DNA of 64,000 bases from positions 1 to 64,000 of IMG/VR virus record IMGVR_UViG_3300024999_000049. One strand, written 5' to 3'. The DNA is from a virus. A model generated the notes under the pieces. It was not told the origin of the DNA and ran no database searches. It saw only the letters and a list, made by a program, of their open reading frames with translations. Positions 16,191-24,940 of the stretch are shown here, one piece after another; within the stretch, counting starts at the first letter, position 1; every line of letters starts with the position of its first letter. Position numbers and translations under genes: made by a program.

Positions 16191-17644
16191 GCTACTGATG
16201 ATAATTTATTTTTAGTAGCCCACTTATAGATAAATTTTCTTTCTTCGTCTTCAGCATACCTATTTGCAAATCCTTTTATTTGTATTATTTTTTCATTTCT
16301 TATCTCTACAGTTAACAATGATTCATCTGGCTTATCTATAGTTCTTACAAATATAATCTTACATTTTTCTTTAGTTACATCATTGACATATGAAGCAACA
16401 CAATGACTTAAATTTTTACCTTCAGCCACTAAATCTCCAGGTTCTTTGGGTATTACTATAATATATTTATCGTCTTTAAAAAGTAAATCTTGATATGTTT
16501 TTTGATTGACAATATTTTGGAAAGCCTGTTTTGCATATTTATCTTCATTTATCCTATAATTCATAGTAGCTATATCGTGGTCTTTTTTTAATGATTTACT
16601 ATATTTTTCAGAATCCAGTTGCATCATTTTTAGCATTCTATGATAATCTCTCAATAAAGTAAGAGCGTCACTAGGACTTACAATACCTTGCTGTAATTTC
16701 ACTTCTCTGCAAATATATTCAGCGAGTCTCTTAGGTTCATAATTGTAATTATCTACAACATCTAAAAATTGAGTACAATATGAATTTAAAAAAGTTGTAA
16801 TAGCTGTATTACCATGTTCATCAATAAAACGATCTAAGATATTCTTTACATTATCTGCTCCAAATTTTTCATCTATTTTTCTTATGTTTAGTAAACCAGA
16901 AGACTCTAGTGATAAATTTTTAATGTAATTCAGCATATATTTTGGCACATTAATAATTTCATTGGGCTTAGTTGCTTCTTTATTAATATATTTTGCTAAA
17001 GATTCTTCTCTTCTGCTGGTATATCCATCTATTGAATTAATTATCCTCGAAAATGAGTAAAGAAAATTATATGTAAATCCTGCATTTGCAAGAATTTGAT
17101 AATACGGCATACGATACAATTTTGCCAACCCAAAAGACAATTTACTCGGCCTACTCCATGACATACCATGTCCATATGTTTGTTTTGCCATTTTAAATAG
17201 ATCCACTGTTTTATCTGTTGAGACAACCCTTAAAAAATTGTTTTCATCAATTTCTCTGAAGAATTGAGGAATATTATTAATTGTGATAGGTTTGCTATCC
17301 CCACGAATAGGCTTTATTTCAAATTTATTATTCCTAAAATCGTAATACATAGTGCTGCCAGCTTCGTTAGTTTTAGTTAATGTGTTATTTCTTTTATCAT
17401 ATTTAGCATTGATTTTACATTTTTGTACTATAAAACCCCAATCGCCTTTATCGATTAATTTAAGATAATAATTACTTGTTACTGCTCCGCCAGAATAAGC
17501 TTCGCTTATAAATTTAAAAGTATTAGTACCACAGCTATCACAATGAAGGGTTTTCTGATCTGTTACCCACGTGTTTCCACATGTGCATAAATGATTAACA
17601 TTATTTAATTCTCGATTATTAATATATATTCCGAAATTCTCCAT
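16187..17644 (-). CDS. PcfJ-like domain protein
   Basis: 485 residues. An N-terminal zinc ribbon (HLCTCGNTW, LHCDSCGTN) precedes a long helical region and a C-terminal PcfJ-type domain: LVAEGKNLSHCVASYVNDV, CKIIFVRTIDKPDESLLTVE, QIKGFANR. PcfJ is encoded on enterococcal conjugative plasmid pCF10 and related elements; its biochemical role is unknown. Located between recJ-associated genes and the nrdJ promoter, here in a phage-like replication block. Confidence 0.75.
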   Translation of the reverse strand: MENFGIYINNRELNNVNHLCTCGNTWVTDQKTLHCDSCGTNTFKFISEAYSGGAVTSNYYLKLIDKGDWGFIVQKCKINAKYDKRNNTLTKTNEAGSTMYYDFRNNKFEIKPIRGDSKPITINNIPQFFREIDENNFLRVVSTDKTVDLFKMAKQTYGHGMSWSRPSKLSFGLAKLYRMPYYQILANAGFTYNFLYSFSRIINSIDGYTSRREESLAKYINKEATKPNEIINVPKYMLNYIKNLSLESSGLLNIRKIDEKFGADNVKNILDRFIDEHGNTAITTFLNSYCTQFLDVVDNYNYEPKRLAEYICREVKLQQGIVSPSDALTLLRDYHRMLKMMQLDSEKYSKSLKKDHDIATMNYRINEDKYAKQAFQNIVNQKTYQDLLFKDDKYIIVIPKEPGDLVAEGKNLSHCVASYVNDVTKEKCKIIFVRTIDKPDESLLTVEIRNEKIIQIKGFANRYAEDEERKFIYKWATKNKLSSVA

Positions 17645-17678
17645 TTAACTTTCCTTTCCGATAAAATATGAATTTGAT

Positions 17679-17969
17679 TCAGTTTTCGCCAAAGGCTTTA
17701 ATATAACTATTGTTTTTAAAAATTAAACTATTCTGAAGTTCTAGTCCTTCATCTGTATATTCTTTTCGATAGCAAACTATCTTTATAGGTCTACTATCTT
17801 GAGAGAGTTGCTTAACCATCTGCATGAACTGATTTCTGGCGAAGACAACCGGTAATGAAGATTTTTCTATAATTGTATCACCAAGAGTAACCTCAATTTC
17901 ACACTGTTCTTGAAGATTCTCAAATGAGTTAAAATCAAAACCTCCAAATCCACCAAAATTAATATTCAT
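17679..17969 (-). CDS. Hypothetical protein, downstream of recJ
   Basis: 96 residues; Gly/Phe-rich start MNINFGGFGGFDFNSFENLQ, then a beta-rich domain. The start codon directly abuts the recJ stop codon, so the two are translationally coupled and may cooperate. No family recognised. Confidence 0.65.
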   Translation of the reverse strand: MNINFGGFGGFDFNSFENLQEQCEIEVTLGDTIIEKSSLPVVFARNQFMQMVKQLSQDSRPIKIVCYRKEYTDEGLELQNSLIFKNNSYIKAFGEN

Positions 17970-19604
17970 CTAGTCCTCCAATCCTTTCAGAAAGTCAAGC
18001 TCTTGTTTTACTTTATAGTCCTGAATAATTACCTGTTTTGATTTCTTCCCTGCAAAATTACTCAATTGCAATGTACCTAATACATCTACTGACACGCTAC
18101 AATCTTCTTCTGGCTGAAGTTCTTTTGCTAGATTACTGTCATTCCACTTTATGCACTCAATTCCTTCAACGACAAATTTTGAGTGTTTGTTCTGCATTAA
18201 AACACAGCCATCTGGTTCAAGATTTTCTATTACAACAGCTATTGGCTTGAAGCCATGACCTGAAATTTTATTAACCTCAGTAATCTTTTCAATTAACTTT
18301 GGCGTTATATCTGATGGTTTTAAAATTACATCTGCTTCTTCTTTTACTATGAATTCTGTATCTTTTAAAAGATTATTTAATCTTTTGATTAATTCATCAA
18401 AATCACTAACCTTTATTCTTATACCTGCTGCGTTGACATGCCCAAAACATCTGGCTTTCCCACTCTTGTGTATAATAGCTTTAAAATCATCAACACCATA
18501 ACCTCGCATTGACCCCTTATATTCGTCATCACCATCTTTGGGTTCGTGTAATATTATTGCAGGTCGGTTATATTTGTTACATAGTTTTGAACCTATGAGG
18601 CCAGCGAATTCATTTGAGTCTGTAAATCCATATATAACTTTTGACTTTTTTAAATCTAAACTTCTAATTTGAAATTCAAGATTGTTAGTCGAATTTTCTA
18701 CCGATTCATCTTGTTTTTCTTTAAATTCTTTTAGAATTCTTAAATATTCCGCAAGTCTTACAGGATTACTTTCATTTAAGAAATCAATTACAAGTTTGTT
18801 GTTACTCGTTCTTGCAGCGGCGTTGATAATTGGGGCTATTGAAAATAATACACTTGTACTAGTAAAATCGTATTTTCCTATAATGGTTCTAATAGCTGGA
18901 TTCTCAAGATTTCCTAAAGCCTGTTTCACGATATATCTATTTTCGGGATAGTCTTCACCAATATTGCATACATCTGCCAATATGGAAATGCCAGCCAAAT
19001 CTTGAGTCTCTATACTATATTCCTGCCCTGTAGTAATATCAATTGCCATACACGCTTTCCATGTTACGGCTCCGCCAGAAAGTTCAGGATTAAGGTAGCT
19101 ACCATGCTTACAATTTACTACCGTCACAATGTCTTTTTCTTCGCTTGGATGATGATCATATATTATTACTTCGACACCATTATCCTTGAGATATTGCTGT
19201 TCCTTAAAATTATCACTTGACGAATCGACTATTATCAAGATATCCACTTTTGAGATTACATCATCTAAATTTAGATGATCGATGCCATGCTGTTTACCTT
19301 CGAGAAAAAATATCTCAATATAACTTATATAATTTAGTAAGTATGATCTCATTATTTGACCGGCACATAATCCATCACAATCTGCTGCATCATAAAATAC
19401 CCCAAATCGTTTTTGCTCCTTAATGCCATTTAAAATTATATCTACTGACTTTTTCATGTTTTTTAACTCAAATGGATCGATGAGATCAAACTCCACAGGA
19501 TTAAGAAAATGTTGAATATCTTTAATATTACGAGACTTTAAAATATCTGATAAAATATCATGTGAATATGGCGGATTAGTATTAATTATCCAATTTTTTA
19601 TCAT
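17970..19604 (-). CDS. recJ: RecJ-like single-strand DNA exonuclease (DHH family)
   Basis: 544 residues. DHH domain: GVFYDAADCDGLCAGQI (DxDG metal motif), LIIVDSSS, and IIYDHHPSE; then SGGAVTWKA and the DHHA1 domain with the nucleic-acid-binding FGHVNAAGI. C-terminal OB-like region follows. Cellular role of RecJ is 5'-3' ssDNA degradation in recombination and repair. Complete and uninterrupted, although a LAGLIDADG gene sits 3 nt upstream. Confidence 0.9.
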   Translation of the reverse strand: MIKNWIINTNPPYSHDILSDILKSRNIKDIQHFLNPVEFDLIDPFELKNMKKSVDIILNGIKEQKRFGVFYDAADCDGLCAGQIMRSYLLNYISYIEIFFLEGKQHGIDHLNLDDVISKVDILIIVDSSSDNFKEQQYLKDNGVEVIIYDHHPSEEKDIVTVVNCKHGSYLNPELSGGAVTWKACMAIDITTGQEYSIETQDLAGISILADVCNIGEDYPENRYIVKQALGNLENPAIRTIIGKYDFTSTSVLFSIAPIINAAARTSNNKLVIDFLNESNPVRLAEYLRILKEFKEKQDESVENSTNNLEFQIRSLDLKKSKVIYGFTDSNEFAGLIGSKLCNKYNRPAIILHEPKDGDDEYKGSMRGYGVDDFKAIIHKSGKARCFGHVNAAGIRIKVSDFDELIKRLNNLLKDTEFIVKEEADVILKPSDITPKLIEKITEVNKISGHGFKPIAVVIENLEPDGCVLMQNKHSKFVVEGIECIKWNDSNLAKELQPEEDCSVSVDVLGTLQLSNFAGKKSKQVIIQDYKVKQELDFLKGLED

Positions 19605-19607
19605 CTA

Positions 19608-20372
19608 CTATACCGCCTGTTCAATTTGATTTTTTCGCTTTTTGTTATTATATAATGGAATTAATTCTAAATATTTTTCATATTTTCTATCAAGATATAT
19701 TGTTGCATCTGAATATAAATGATTTAAAATTTTCATTATTTGGTCATTGCCACATATATGAAGTCTTTTTGCAAACATATCTCTTCCTTCATGTCTAACA
19801 CTTAATTTCTGTCTAGTTAATAACAGCCCTTCGGAAAGCAAATAGCCTTGTATAAAATCTAATATTTTTTCATATGTTGTAAATTGTATTCTAAATTTTA
19901 GTGACTTATTTTTCTGACTTCTGTCATTAATATAGCTATGGCCCAAACTTCCCTCAGCATCTAAGATACCTCTAATAAAATCCTTGTAAAAATCATATGG
20001 TATTTTATTAATTAATAAGTCAATATTTGATCTATTAGGAACCATTCCGTAGTTTTCATATAAATTGCTTGCAAAATATTTATTGCATATATATAATCTG
20101 CACTCATAGGGTTGTTCGCCACTAGATAATTTAAATCCAACAGAATTTTTATATATTTTTATTTCATAATTAGCATCTAGACATTTTTTTAATTTTTCCA
20201 AATGAGTATTTTCGGTATCTTTTAAAGCCAATTTAAATTCATATGATATAGATGTGTTTCTTAATCTTTTACATATGTATCCATCACACCATATGAATCC
20301 GATCCAATAAGCTTTTTCTTTTGTATCAATATTATCGAAATATTTTTCATTAAACGAATATTTTGAAATAAT
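19608..20372 (-). CDS. LAGLIDADG homing endonuclease with probable ATT start
   Basis: About 254 residues. Two LAGLIDADG helices: KAYWIGFIWCDGYI near residue 20 and FYKDFIRGILDAEGSL near 140. The first motif is upstream of the first ATG, TTG or GTG in frame, so a conventional start would remove it. In-frame ATT codons at 20372 and 20369 lie 6 and 9 nt after a good GAGG site (GTGAGGTGAT), and a stop codon is immediately upstream; ATT initiation is the simplest reading. Free-standing beside recJ. Confidence 0.75.
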   Translation of the reverse strand: MISKYSFNEKYFDNIDTKEKAYWIGFIWCDGYICKRLRNTSISYEFKLALKDTENTHLEKLKKCLDANYEIKIYKNSVGFKLSSGEQPYECRLYICNKYFASNLYENYGMVPNRSNIDLLINKIPYDFYKDFIRGILDAEGSLGHSYINDRSQKNKSLKFRIQFTTYEKILDFIQGYLLSEGLLLTRQKLSVRHEGRDMFAKRLHICGNDQIMKILNHLYSDATIYLDRKYEKYLELIPLYNNKKRKNQIEQAV

Positions 20373-20416
20373 ATATCACCTCACTATTTAATTTTTAAAT
20401 TGTTAAACTTCGTATA

Positions 20417-20809
20417 TTAGCTCCATAGAAATTCATCATGCAAAGCCATCTGAGTTTTATCATTATTTTCAAATATATCATATGAAGGAAAACATTCAGT
20501 AAAATATATCTCTAAATCATTTATAATTGATTCAGGTACATTTTTACAATATTCAAAAAATCTTTCTGCACTTCTTTGACCGCTTCTTTCTCCTACAACA
20601 TATATGAATTTTTCTCCTGACCTAAATGAGTATTTCTTGTTTGGTTTACATTGCATTGCCAAATTACCCTTGATTGGTTTTAATAATGTAATGATCTCAA
20701 CTGGTGTTGCCATATTAAATGCTTCTTCGCCATTATTTTTAATTGTTTTTATTAATTGTTCAAAATCATTACTACTTTTCATTTTTATATAACTTTCTTG
20801 ATATCCCAT
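20417..20809 (-). CDS. Hypothetical protein
   Basis: 130 residues; contains a motif GERSGQRSAERFFEYCKNVP and an acidic C-terminal half. Basic patch MQCKPNKKYSFRSGEKF. No family recognised. Confidence 0.65.
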   Translation of the reverse strand: MGYQESYIKMKSSNDFEQLIKTIKNNGEEAFNMATPVEIITLLKPIKGNLAMQCKPNKKYSFRSGEKFIYVVGERSGQRSAERFFEYCKNVPESIINDLEIYFTECFPSYDIFENNDKTQMALHDEFLWS

Positions 20810-20825
20810 AAATATAATCTCCTAA

Positions 20826-21149
20826 TTATTTAATCTTTTTGTTTCTCTTTTTAATCTCAACCTTTTCTTCGTTTTCATCTGGAACACCAAGTTCTAAGCT
20901 CACCGAAGGAGTAATTTCTTCCTCTTTTTGCTCAACAACTATCTTCTTAGTTTCTGCTTTCTTAATATTCTTATCGGGTCCGATATACTTCAAAGCATCA
21001 TTACCAAACCATTGTTTAACAATTCTCTTCTTGTTATCTATTAAAACATCTACTTCTATAAAAGCTTTGTTAATATCAACCTGAAGGACTGTACCTCTAT
21101 TCCCATTTGCCAGTACTAAATTCCCAACTTCTAAACCAATTTTGTTCAT
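20826..21149 (-). CDS. Hypothetical protein with basic C-terminal tail
   Basis: 107 residues. Start placed at 21149, just after AGGAGG. The N-terminal half looks like a small beta barrel (VGNLVLANGNRGTVLQVDIN), the C-terminus alternates acidic and basic runs, ending KKRNKKIK. May bind nucleic acid (inference). Confidence 0.65.
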   Translation of the reverse strand: MNKIGLEVGNLVLANGNRGTVLQVDINKAFIEVDVLIDNKKRIVKQWFGNDALKYIGPDKNIKKAETKKIVVEQKEEEITPSVSLELGVPDENEEKVEIKKRNKKIK

Positions 21150-21171
21150 TGTTCCTCCTAAAATAATATTT

Positions 21172-21239
21172 TTATCCAATTCTAATATGTTGCCTATGAC
21201 ATTCTGGACATTCATATGCAACATATTAGAATTGGATAA
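21172..21239. repeat. 22-bp perfect inverted repeat with 24-nt loop
   Basis: Arms at 21172-21193 and 21218-21239 (core ATCCAATTCTAATATGTTGC and its exact complement). It lies in the 5' region of the gene at 20826 and inside a broken zinc-ribbon frame. The length and perfection are far beyond other hairpins in the window; no U-run follows. Confidence 0.85.
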
Positions 21240-21336
21240 CTCCTACTCCAAAAGACTCTCTAAATGTCCTACACATTGGAGGAAGAGGATACCCACATTC
21301 ACAATAACCCTTTTGTTTTTCTAGCCGTTCCTTCAA
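21172..21336 (-). pseudogene. Zinc-ribbon protein remnant interrupted by a TAA
   Basis: One frame reads GYCECGYPLPPMCRTFRESF then VGVIQF-stop-YVAYECPECHRQHIRIG-stop: two Cys pairs of a small zinc ribbon separated by a single in-frame TAA at 21226-21228. The TAA lies in one arm of the 22-bp inverted repeat, being the complement of codons for HIRI in the other arm. No good ATG; a TTG near 21336 is possible. Probably inactivated by the inversion-like event. Confidence 0.45.
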
Positions 21337-21592
21337 TTCCCTCTGAGTCTGCTTTCGCCAATTCAACAAGCTTCTTCACTTTCCTTTCGATGGTATCTTG
21401 ACGTTCTCTACTATCTGAATAATAATATCCCAACATACAATCCCAGACATAATATTCAGTACCGCCATATTCAAAAGAATAGGAATAACAATGATTCGGA
21501 CATTTATAATGGCATTCTTCCATTCCCATCGGACCACTCATACTATCGTGATTCATAATCGTTCCACAAACCGGACATTCTCTCTTATTCAT
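21299..21592 (-). CDS. Zinc-ribbon protein
   Basis: 97 residues. Start at 21592, after GAGG with 6-nt spacing. ECPVCGTIMNHDS and the later CHYKCPNHCYSYSFEYGG give two Cys pairs of a zinc ribbon, then WDCMLGYYY and a charged helix. No defined function. Confidence 0.65.
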   Translation of the reverse strand: MNKRECPVCGTIMNHDSMSGPMGMEECHYKCPNHCYSYSFEYGGTEYYVWDCMLGYYYSDSRERQDTIERKVKKLVELAKADSEGIEGTARKTKGLL

Positions 21593-21609
21593 CTTTGACC
21601 TCATTTCTG

Positions 21610-21627
21610 ATAAAATCAATTTTTTAT
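21610..21627 (-). repeat. ATAAAA-N6-TTTTAT junction element
   Basis: Exact copy; inner bases TCAATT. Directly after the stop of the gene at 21628 on the coding strand. Confidence 0.75.
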
Positions 21628-21837
21628 TTACTTTTGAATTATCCAAACTTTTTCTTCAAGGGCATTTGTAACCCAACTAATATGATAACTAGTTGATTCT
21701 GTTTTTTCTGAACTTGGACTATTCCACGTTACTTTAAAATAATTCTTATCTTGCTTTTCTGCCGTATATAATATATCTCGCTCTATGTTACCTTCTGGGT
21801 ATTTATAAAAGAATTTAAATTTATTTTTTATTCGCAT
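21628..21837 (-). CDS. Hypothetical small protein
   Basis: 69 residues, beta-rich, basic N-terminus (MRIKNKFKFFYKYPEGN) and WNSPSSEKTESTSYHISWV. Overlaps the upstream gene by 17 nt. Confidence 0.6.
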   Translation of the reverse strand: MRIKNKFKFFYKYPEGNIERDILYTAEKQDKNYFKVTWNSPSSEKTESTSYHISWVTNALEEKVWIIQK

Positions 21838-22027
21838 TGTTTATATTCTCCTTGTTATTCCTTTTCTTCTTTGGAGCCTTTAACTCTGCATTAACCAACC
21901 ACTCTTCTAGCTTACAACATCTACGAATTATTGCTTTGGCCTCGTCAGTCATAATAGAATTGTTTCTCTCCATATCATTCAACATAGCAACATATCTTTT
22001 ATAAACCCCAACAAAATCTATAACCAT
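21821..22027 (-). CDS. Hypothetical small helical protein
   Basis: 68 residues, two helices (VYKRYVAMLNDMERN; DEAKAIIRRCCKLEEWL) and a Lys/Asn-rich tail. No family recognised. Confidence 0.6.
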   Translation of the reverse strand: MVIDFVGVYKRYVAMLNDMERNNSIMTDEAKAIIRRCCKLEEWLVNAELKAPKKKRNNKENINNANKK

Positions 22028-22077
22028 TAACCCTCCAGGGATGGACCTACCATCCCTAATACTTAATACTTTAATTG

Positions 22078-23418
22078 TTATGCCGTTCTACTTTGTCGTA
22101 ACGATCTTGCTTCTGCGTCCAATTCATTAAGTTGTCTTTCAAATGTTAATGTTTCCATCGGATTGTTAGATCTACGAATCCTTTGTCTTATATCAGTCAC
22201 ATCTCGTTGAACATCATCTAAGTTTCTAACCCTAAGTGGTTCTAATGGTGCTATAGCAGAAGCCCAATCAAAACTAAAACTAGGCGCAGTATAAGCATAT
22301 ACTGGTTCTTCACCATTATTACTTATAGTTTGTATTCTAGTCGTCGAAGTACTTCTTTCGCCTCTAGTGTTTGTAAGCCCAAAAGAAGCAGCCATTTCAC
22401 GATTTCTTTCTTCTTCTCTCTTCTTACGTTCTTCTTCTTTTTTTAAATCTTCTTGCTTTTTCTGTTCGGTCCTATCATCATAGTATTTCTTCAGTTCAGG
22501 TGAGAATTTATTGTATATACTATCCCAAGTTACCATTTGAATATCATATATTGAGATCCTCTTAACAATCTTGGCAATATTTCTGACAAACTGAAGAGTA
22601 ATCATAAATGTGTCATAGTTCAGTGTACCCTTAAATATTCTAATCTCTACAGTATCATCATGCTTTAAATTTATAGCTCCATATTTATTGGCTGATTTCG
22701 CTTTTGAATACATATCGAAAACTGTTTCATTTTCTTCCATATAATATCTTTTAGCATAATCATTGTGTTTTCTTCTAGCAATAAGCTCTACCTGCTGATA
22801 AAACTTTTCAAAGATATAAAGCAGCTTGCTAATATTCATATCCTGATGGAGTTTGTCTTTGCCGAAGAAGCTTTTATTAAAGTGTACATGTAACCCACAT
22901 GTATTTACATCATGCGCTCTATATCCCAATTTAACCAAGTAACTAAATGCCCTCTTGTAATCTAAAGATTGGTGATAATACAACGTTGCAGGATGAGTTA
23001 CAATCTCGAAGCCTGAATCAAGAGATCCATCATGCTTACAGTATACATTCTGATCTCCTAGAATATCTATTATCTCTTTGGCAACATCGTGATTTTTACC
23101 ACCACAATCAACTTCGATTTCAGCTCCAAGGAATAAGTCTTCTTCGGACTGATTGGTTTTATGAAAATTAAATGCTTTTGGAATGTAGTTATATTCTTGA
23201 ATATATTCTGGCTCATTTTCTTTATCATCACTGTCATCTTCCCATGATGAAAAGACAGTACTCCAATCTGGTAGACTTGCAGGTGAATATGTAGGAGCCG
23301 GTGTTCTTAAAGGTTCTGCTCTTCTACCGCGAACTGATTCAACACTTCTCGCTATGTCGGATGCTATAATATAAGGAGGTTCATATACATACGTATTATC
23401 ATTATCTCTAGGAGGCAT
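22078..23418 (-). CDS. Amidoligase-like enzyme
   Basis: 446 residues. The middle third carries the amidoligase (ATP-grasp-related COOH-NH2 ligase) signature series: LGAEIEVDCGG near 97, HDGSLDSGFEIVTHPATL near 128, CGLHVHFNKSFFG near 170, then NLKHDDTVEIRIFKGTL near 252. Such enzymes form amide bonds, and family members in phages have been proposed to modify peptides or cell-wall components. It is flanked by a Pro-rich N-terminus and a charged C-terminal coil with RRSNNPMETLTFERQL. Substrate unknown; possibly attached to the neighbouring small proteins. Confidence 0.8.
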   Translation of the reverse strand: MPPRDNDNTYVYEPPYIIASDIARSVESVRGRRAEPLRTPAPTYSPASLPDWSTVFSSWEDDSDDKENEPEYIQEYNYIPKAFNFHKTNQSEEDLFLGAEIEVDCGGKNHDVAKEIIDILGDQNVYCKHDGSLDSGFEIVTHPATLYYHQSLDYKRAFSYLVKLGYRAHDVNTCGLHVHFNKSFFGKDKLHQDMNISKLLYIFEKFYQQVELIARRKHNDYAKRYYMEENETVFDMYSKAKSANKYGAINLKHDDTVEIRIFKGTLNYDTFMITLQFVRNIAKIVKRISIYDIQMVTWDSIYNKFSPELKKYYDDRTEQKKQEDLKKEEERKKREEERNREMAASFGLTNTRGERSTSTTRIQTISNNGEEPVYAYTAPSFSFDWASAIAPLEPLRVRNLDDVQRDVTDIRQRIRRSNNPMETLTFERQLNELDAEARSLRQSRTA

Positions 23419-23482
23419 TTAATCACACTCTCTTTCTTTTAACAATTTAATTTCTTGATTTTTTTCTGATAAATGTCGAATT

Positions 23483-23689
23483 TTATTCGGATATTTTACA
23501 ATCAATTGTAATTTTTATTGCATCTTCTTGATTACAACCATAAAATACACCATCAATTAAAGAATCCTTAATTTCTTCTTTCATACCGTTAACGAAATCA
23601 TTCATACCGGATTCATCAAGGTTGCGTACTTGATCTTCAACAGATTTTTCAATATCAATAACTGCATTAATATCAATAACACATTTCAT
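23483..23689 (-). CDS. Hypothetical small acidic protein
   Basis: 68 residues; MKCVIDINAVIDIEKSVEDQ, predicted alpha/beta. Located upstream of the amidoligase in the same run, so a substrate or partner role is possible but unproven. Confidence 0.6.
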   Translation of the reverse strand: MKCVIDINAVIDIEKSVEDQVRNLDESGMNDFVNGMKEEIKDSLIDGVFYGCNQEDAIKITIDCKISE

Positions 23690-23700
23690 ATTTAATCTCC

Positions 23701-23862
23701 TTATACGATATCGAGGTCTGTTATTACGCCCATAATTCCGAGATCTTCATTGAGCATCTTGATTACATCTGCTTTGGAATATCTCTGGACGATTTTACCT
23801 TTGCCATCTCTCTTGACTGAAAGGGTATTGTAAAGTAATTTTGAAATAGAGTAGTTTAACAT
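23701..23862 (-). CDS. Hypothetical small protein
   Basis: 53 residues: MLNYSISKLLYNTLSVKRDG, then RYSKADVIKMLNEDLGIMGV. Strong ribosome site AAAGGAG 6 nt before the ATG. Small alpha/beta fold predicted; no family recognised. Confidence 0.6.
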   Translation of the reverse strand: MLNYSISKLLYNTLSVKRDGKGKIVQRYSKADVIKMLNEDLGIMGVITDLDIV

Positions 23863-23899
23863 TTTGATCTCCTTTATATATTTAATATTTGAATTGTTA

Positions 23900-24901
23900 T
23901 TAAACTAATTCTTTAAAGTTATTATATAATTCTATAAAATCCTTTGTATCAACCGGAGAATCCTTTTCTCCAAGATAAAGATTCATTCTATCCCTAATGA
24001 TGTATATCTTCTGTGTTGTTACTGGATACTGAAGCTGTTTAACTATTTCATTTAATTCAATATCAGATACATCATTATCTAGGCAAAGTATAATATCTGT
24101 ATTTAGACGTAGTATATTCTGACATTGTGATTCTGTAAGACTTTTTGTACCAATTCCAATTGAATTTTTAAACCCGAGCGAATGAGCTTTCATTACACTC
24201 TTCTCAGCTTCAAAAACTAAGACAGAACCAGCTTTTTTAATCTCTTCAGTGTTTTGCCATTCTCCATACAGAATATTACCACGAGTGCATGGAAATATGT
24301 ATAAGTACTTACTTTCATGCTGATTTGTGATATCTCTTCCTTTGACCGATATTAAACTGCCAAGCGAATCGTAAATTGGAAATACAATACGCTCTGATAT
24401 TGGATCGAAGGCTACTTGGTAATATTGTTGACTTGAGATTTTTATTCCCTCGTTATACCACATTAATGAAGGTAGCTTTACAAACTGATCCAATACTTTT
24501 TCCGGTAAAATCCTGATTTTATCAGTATCGGTTCCTAAGGTTTGCTTATGTCCTTCAATAAAATCTAGAAAGCTTAAAAGTTTTGGTTGTTCTGGCTCAT
24601 TAAGATCTTGATAAAAATCAGCTCCTATAATATTACAAATCTTCTTCATACTTTGAGGAAAATTTATCTGAAGCATATAGCCTACCGCAGCTATTATGTC
24701 TCGGATCGGTAAAGCCTGATAATCTGATCTTGTGAATATTTCTGTATGGTATTGATCCGAACCTAAGTAGCAGCAAACTGCACTTTGATTATTTCCGCCT
24801 ATCCTGGTTGAAGTAATTCTATCTGAATAGTGATGTATATTCTCGCAACCTATTTCTTGAAGAACTTTTTCAACCAATTCAGGGTTAAGCATTTTTTTCA
24901 A
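23900..24901 (-). CDS. DnaG-like primase (Toprim domain)
   Basis: 333 residues. The Toprim part has SVLVFEAEKSVMKAHSLGF with the catalytic Glu, SIGIGTKSLTESQ and the DxD of IILCLDNDVSD; upstream VAFDPISERIVFPIYDSLGSLISVKGRD is the preceding RNAP-like basic fold. A complete N-terminal zinc ribbon is not obvious (the Cys at CENIHHYSD and VCCYLGSD do not form one), so primer recognition may differ from DnaG. It lies directly downstream of the DnaB-like helicase and its promoter at 24941. Confidence 0.82.
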   Translation of the reverse strand: MKKMLNPELVEKVLQEIGCENIHHYSDRITSTRIGGNNQSAVCCYLGSDQYHTEIFTRSDYQALPIRDIIAAVGYMLQINFPQSMKKICNIIGADFYQDLNEPEQPKLLSFLDFIEGHKQTLGTDTDKIRILPEKVLDQFVKLPSLMWYNEGIKISSQQYYQVAFDPISERIVFPIYDSLGSLISVKGRDITNQHESKYLYIFPCTRGNILYGEWQNTEEIKKAGSVLVFEAEKSVMKAHSLGFKNSIGIGTKSLTESQCQNILRLNTDIILCLDNDVSDIELNEIVKQLQYPVTTQKIYIIRDRMNLYLGEKDSPVDTKDFIELYNNFKELV

Positions 24902-24940
24902 CGAATGTGCGAGAATTTCTTACCACCACCTTACATATAT

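Noticed and set aside
19605-20372. LAGLIDADG gene as an intron ORF splitting recJ
   Set aside because: RecJ is complete from its start to the C-terminal domain in one frame, so no splicing is needed; the enzyme is free-standing.
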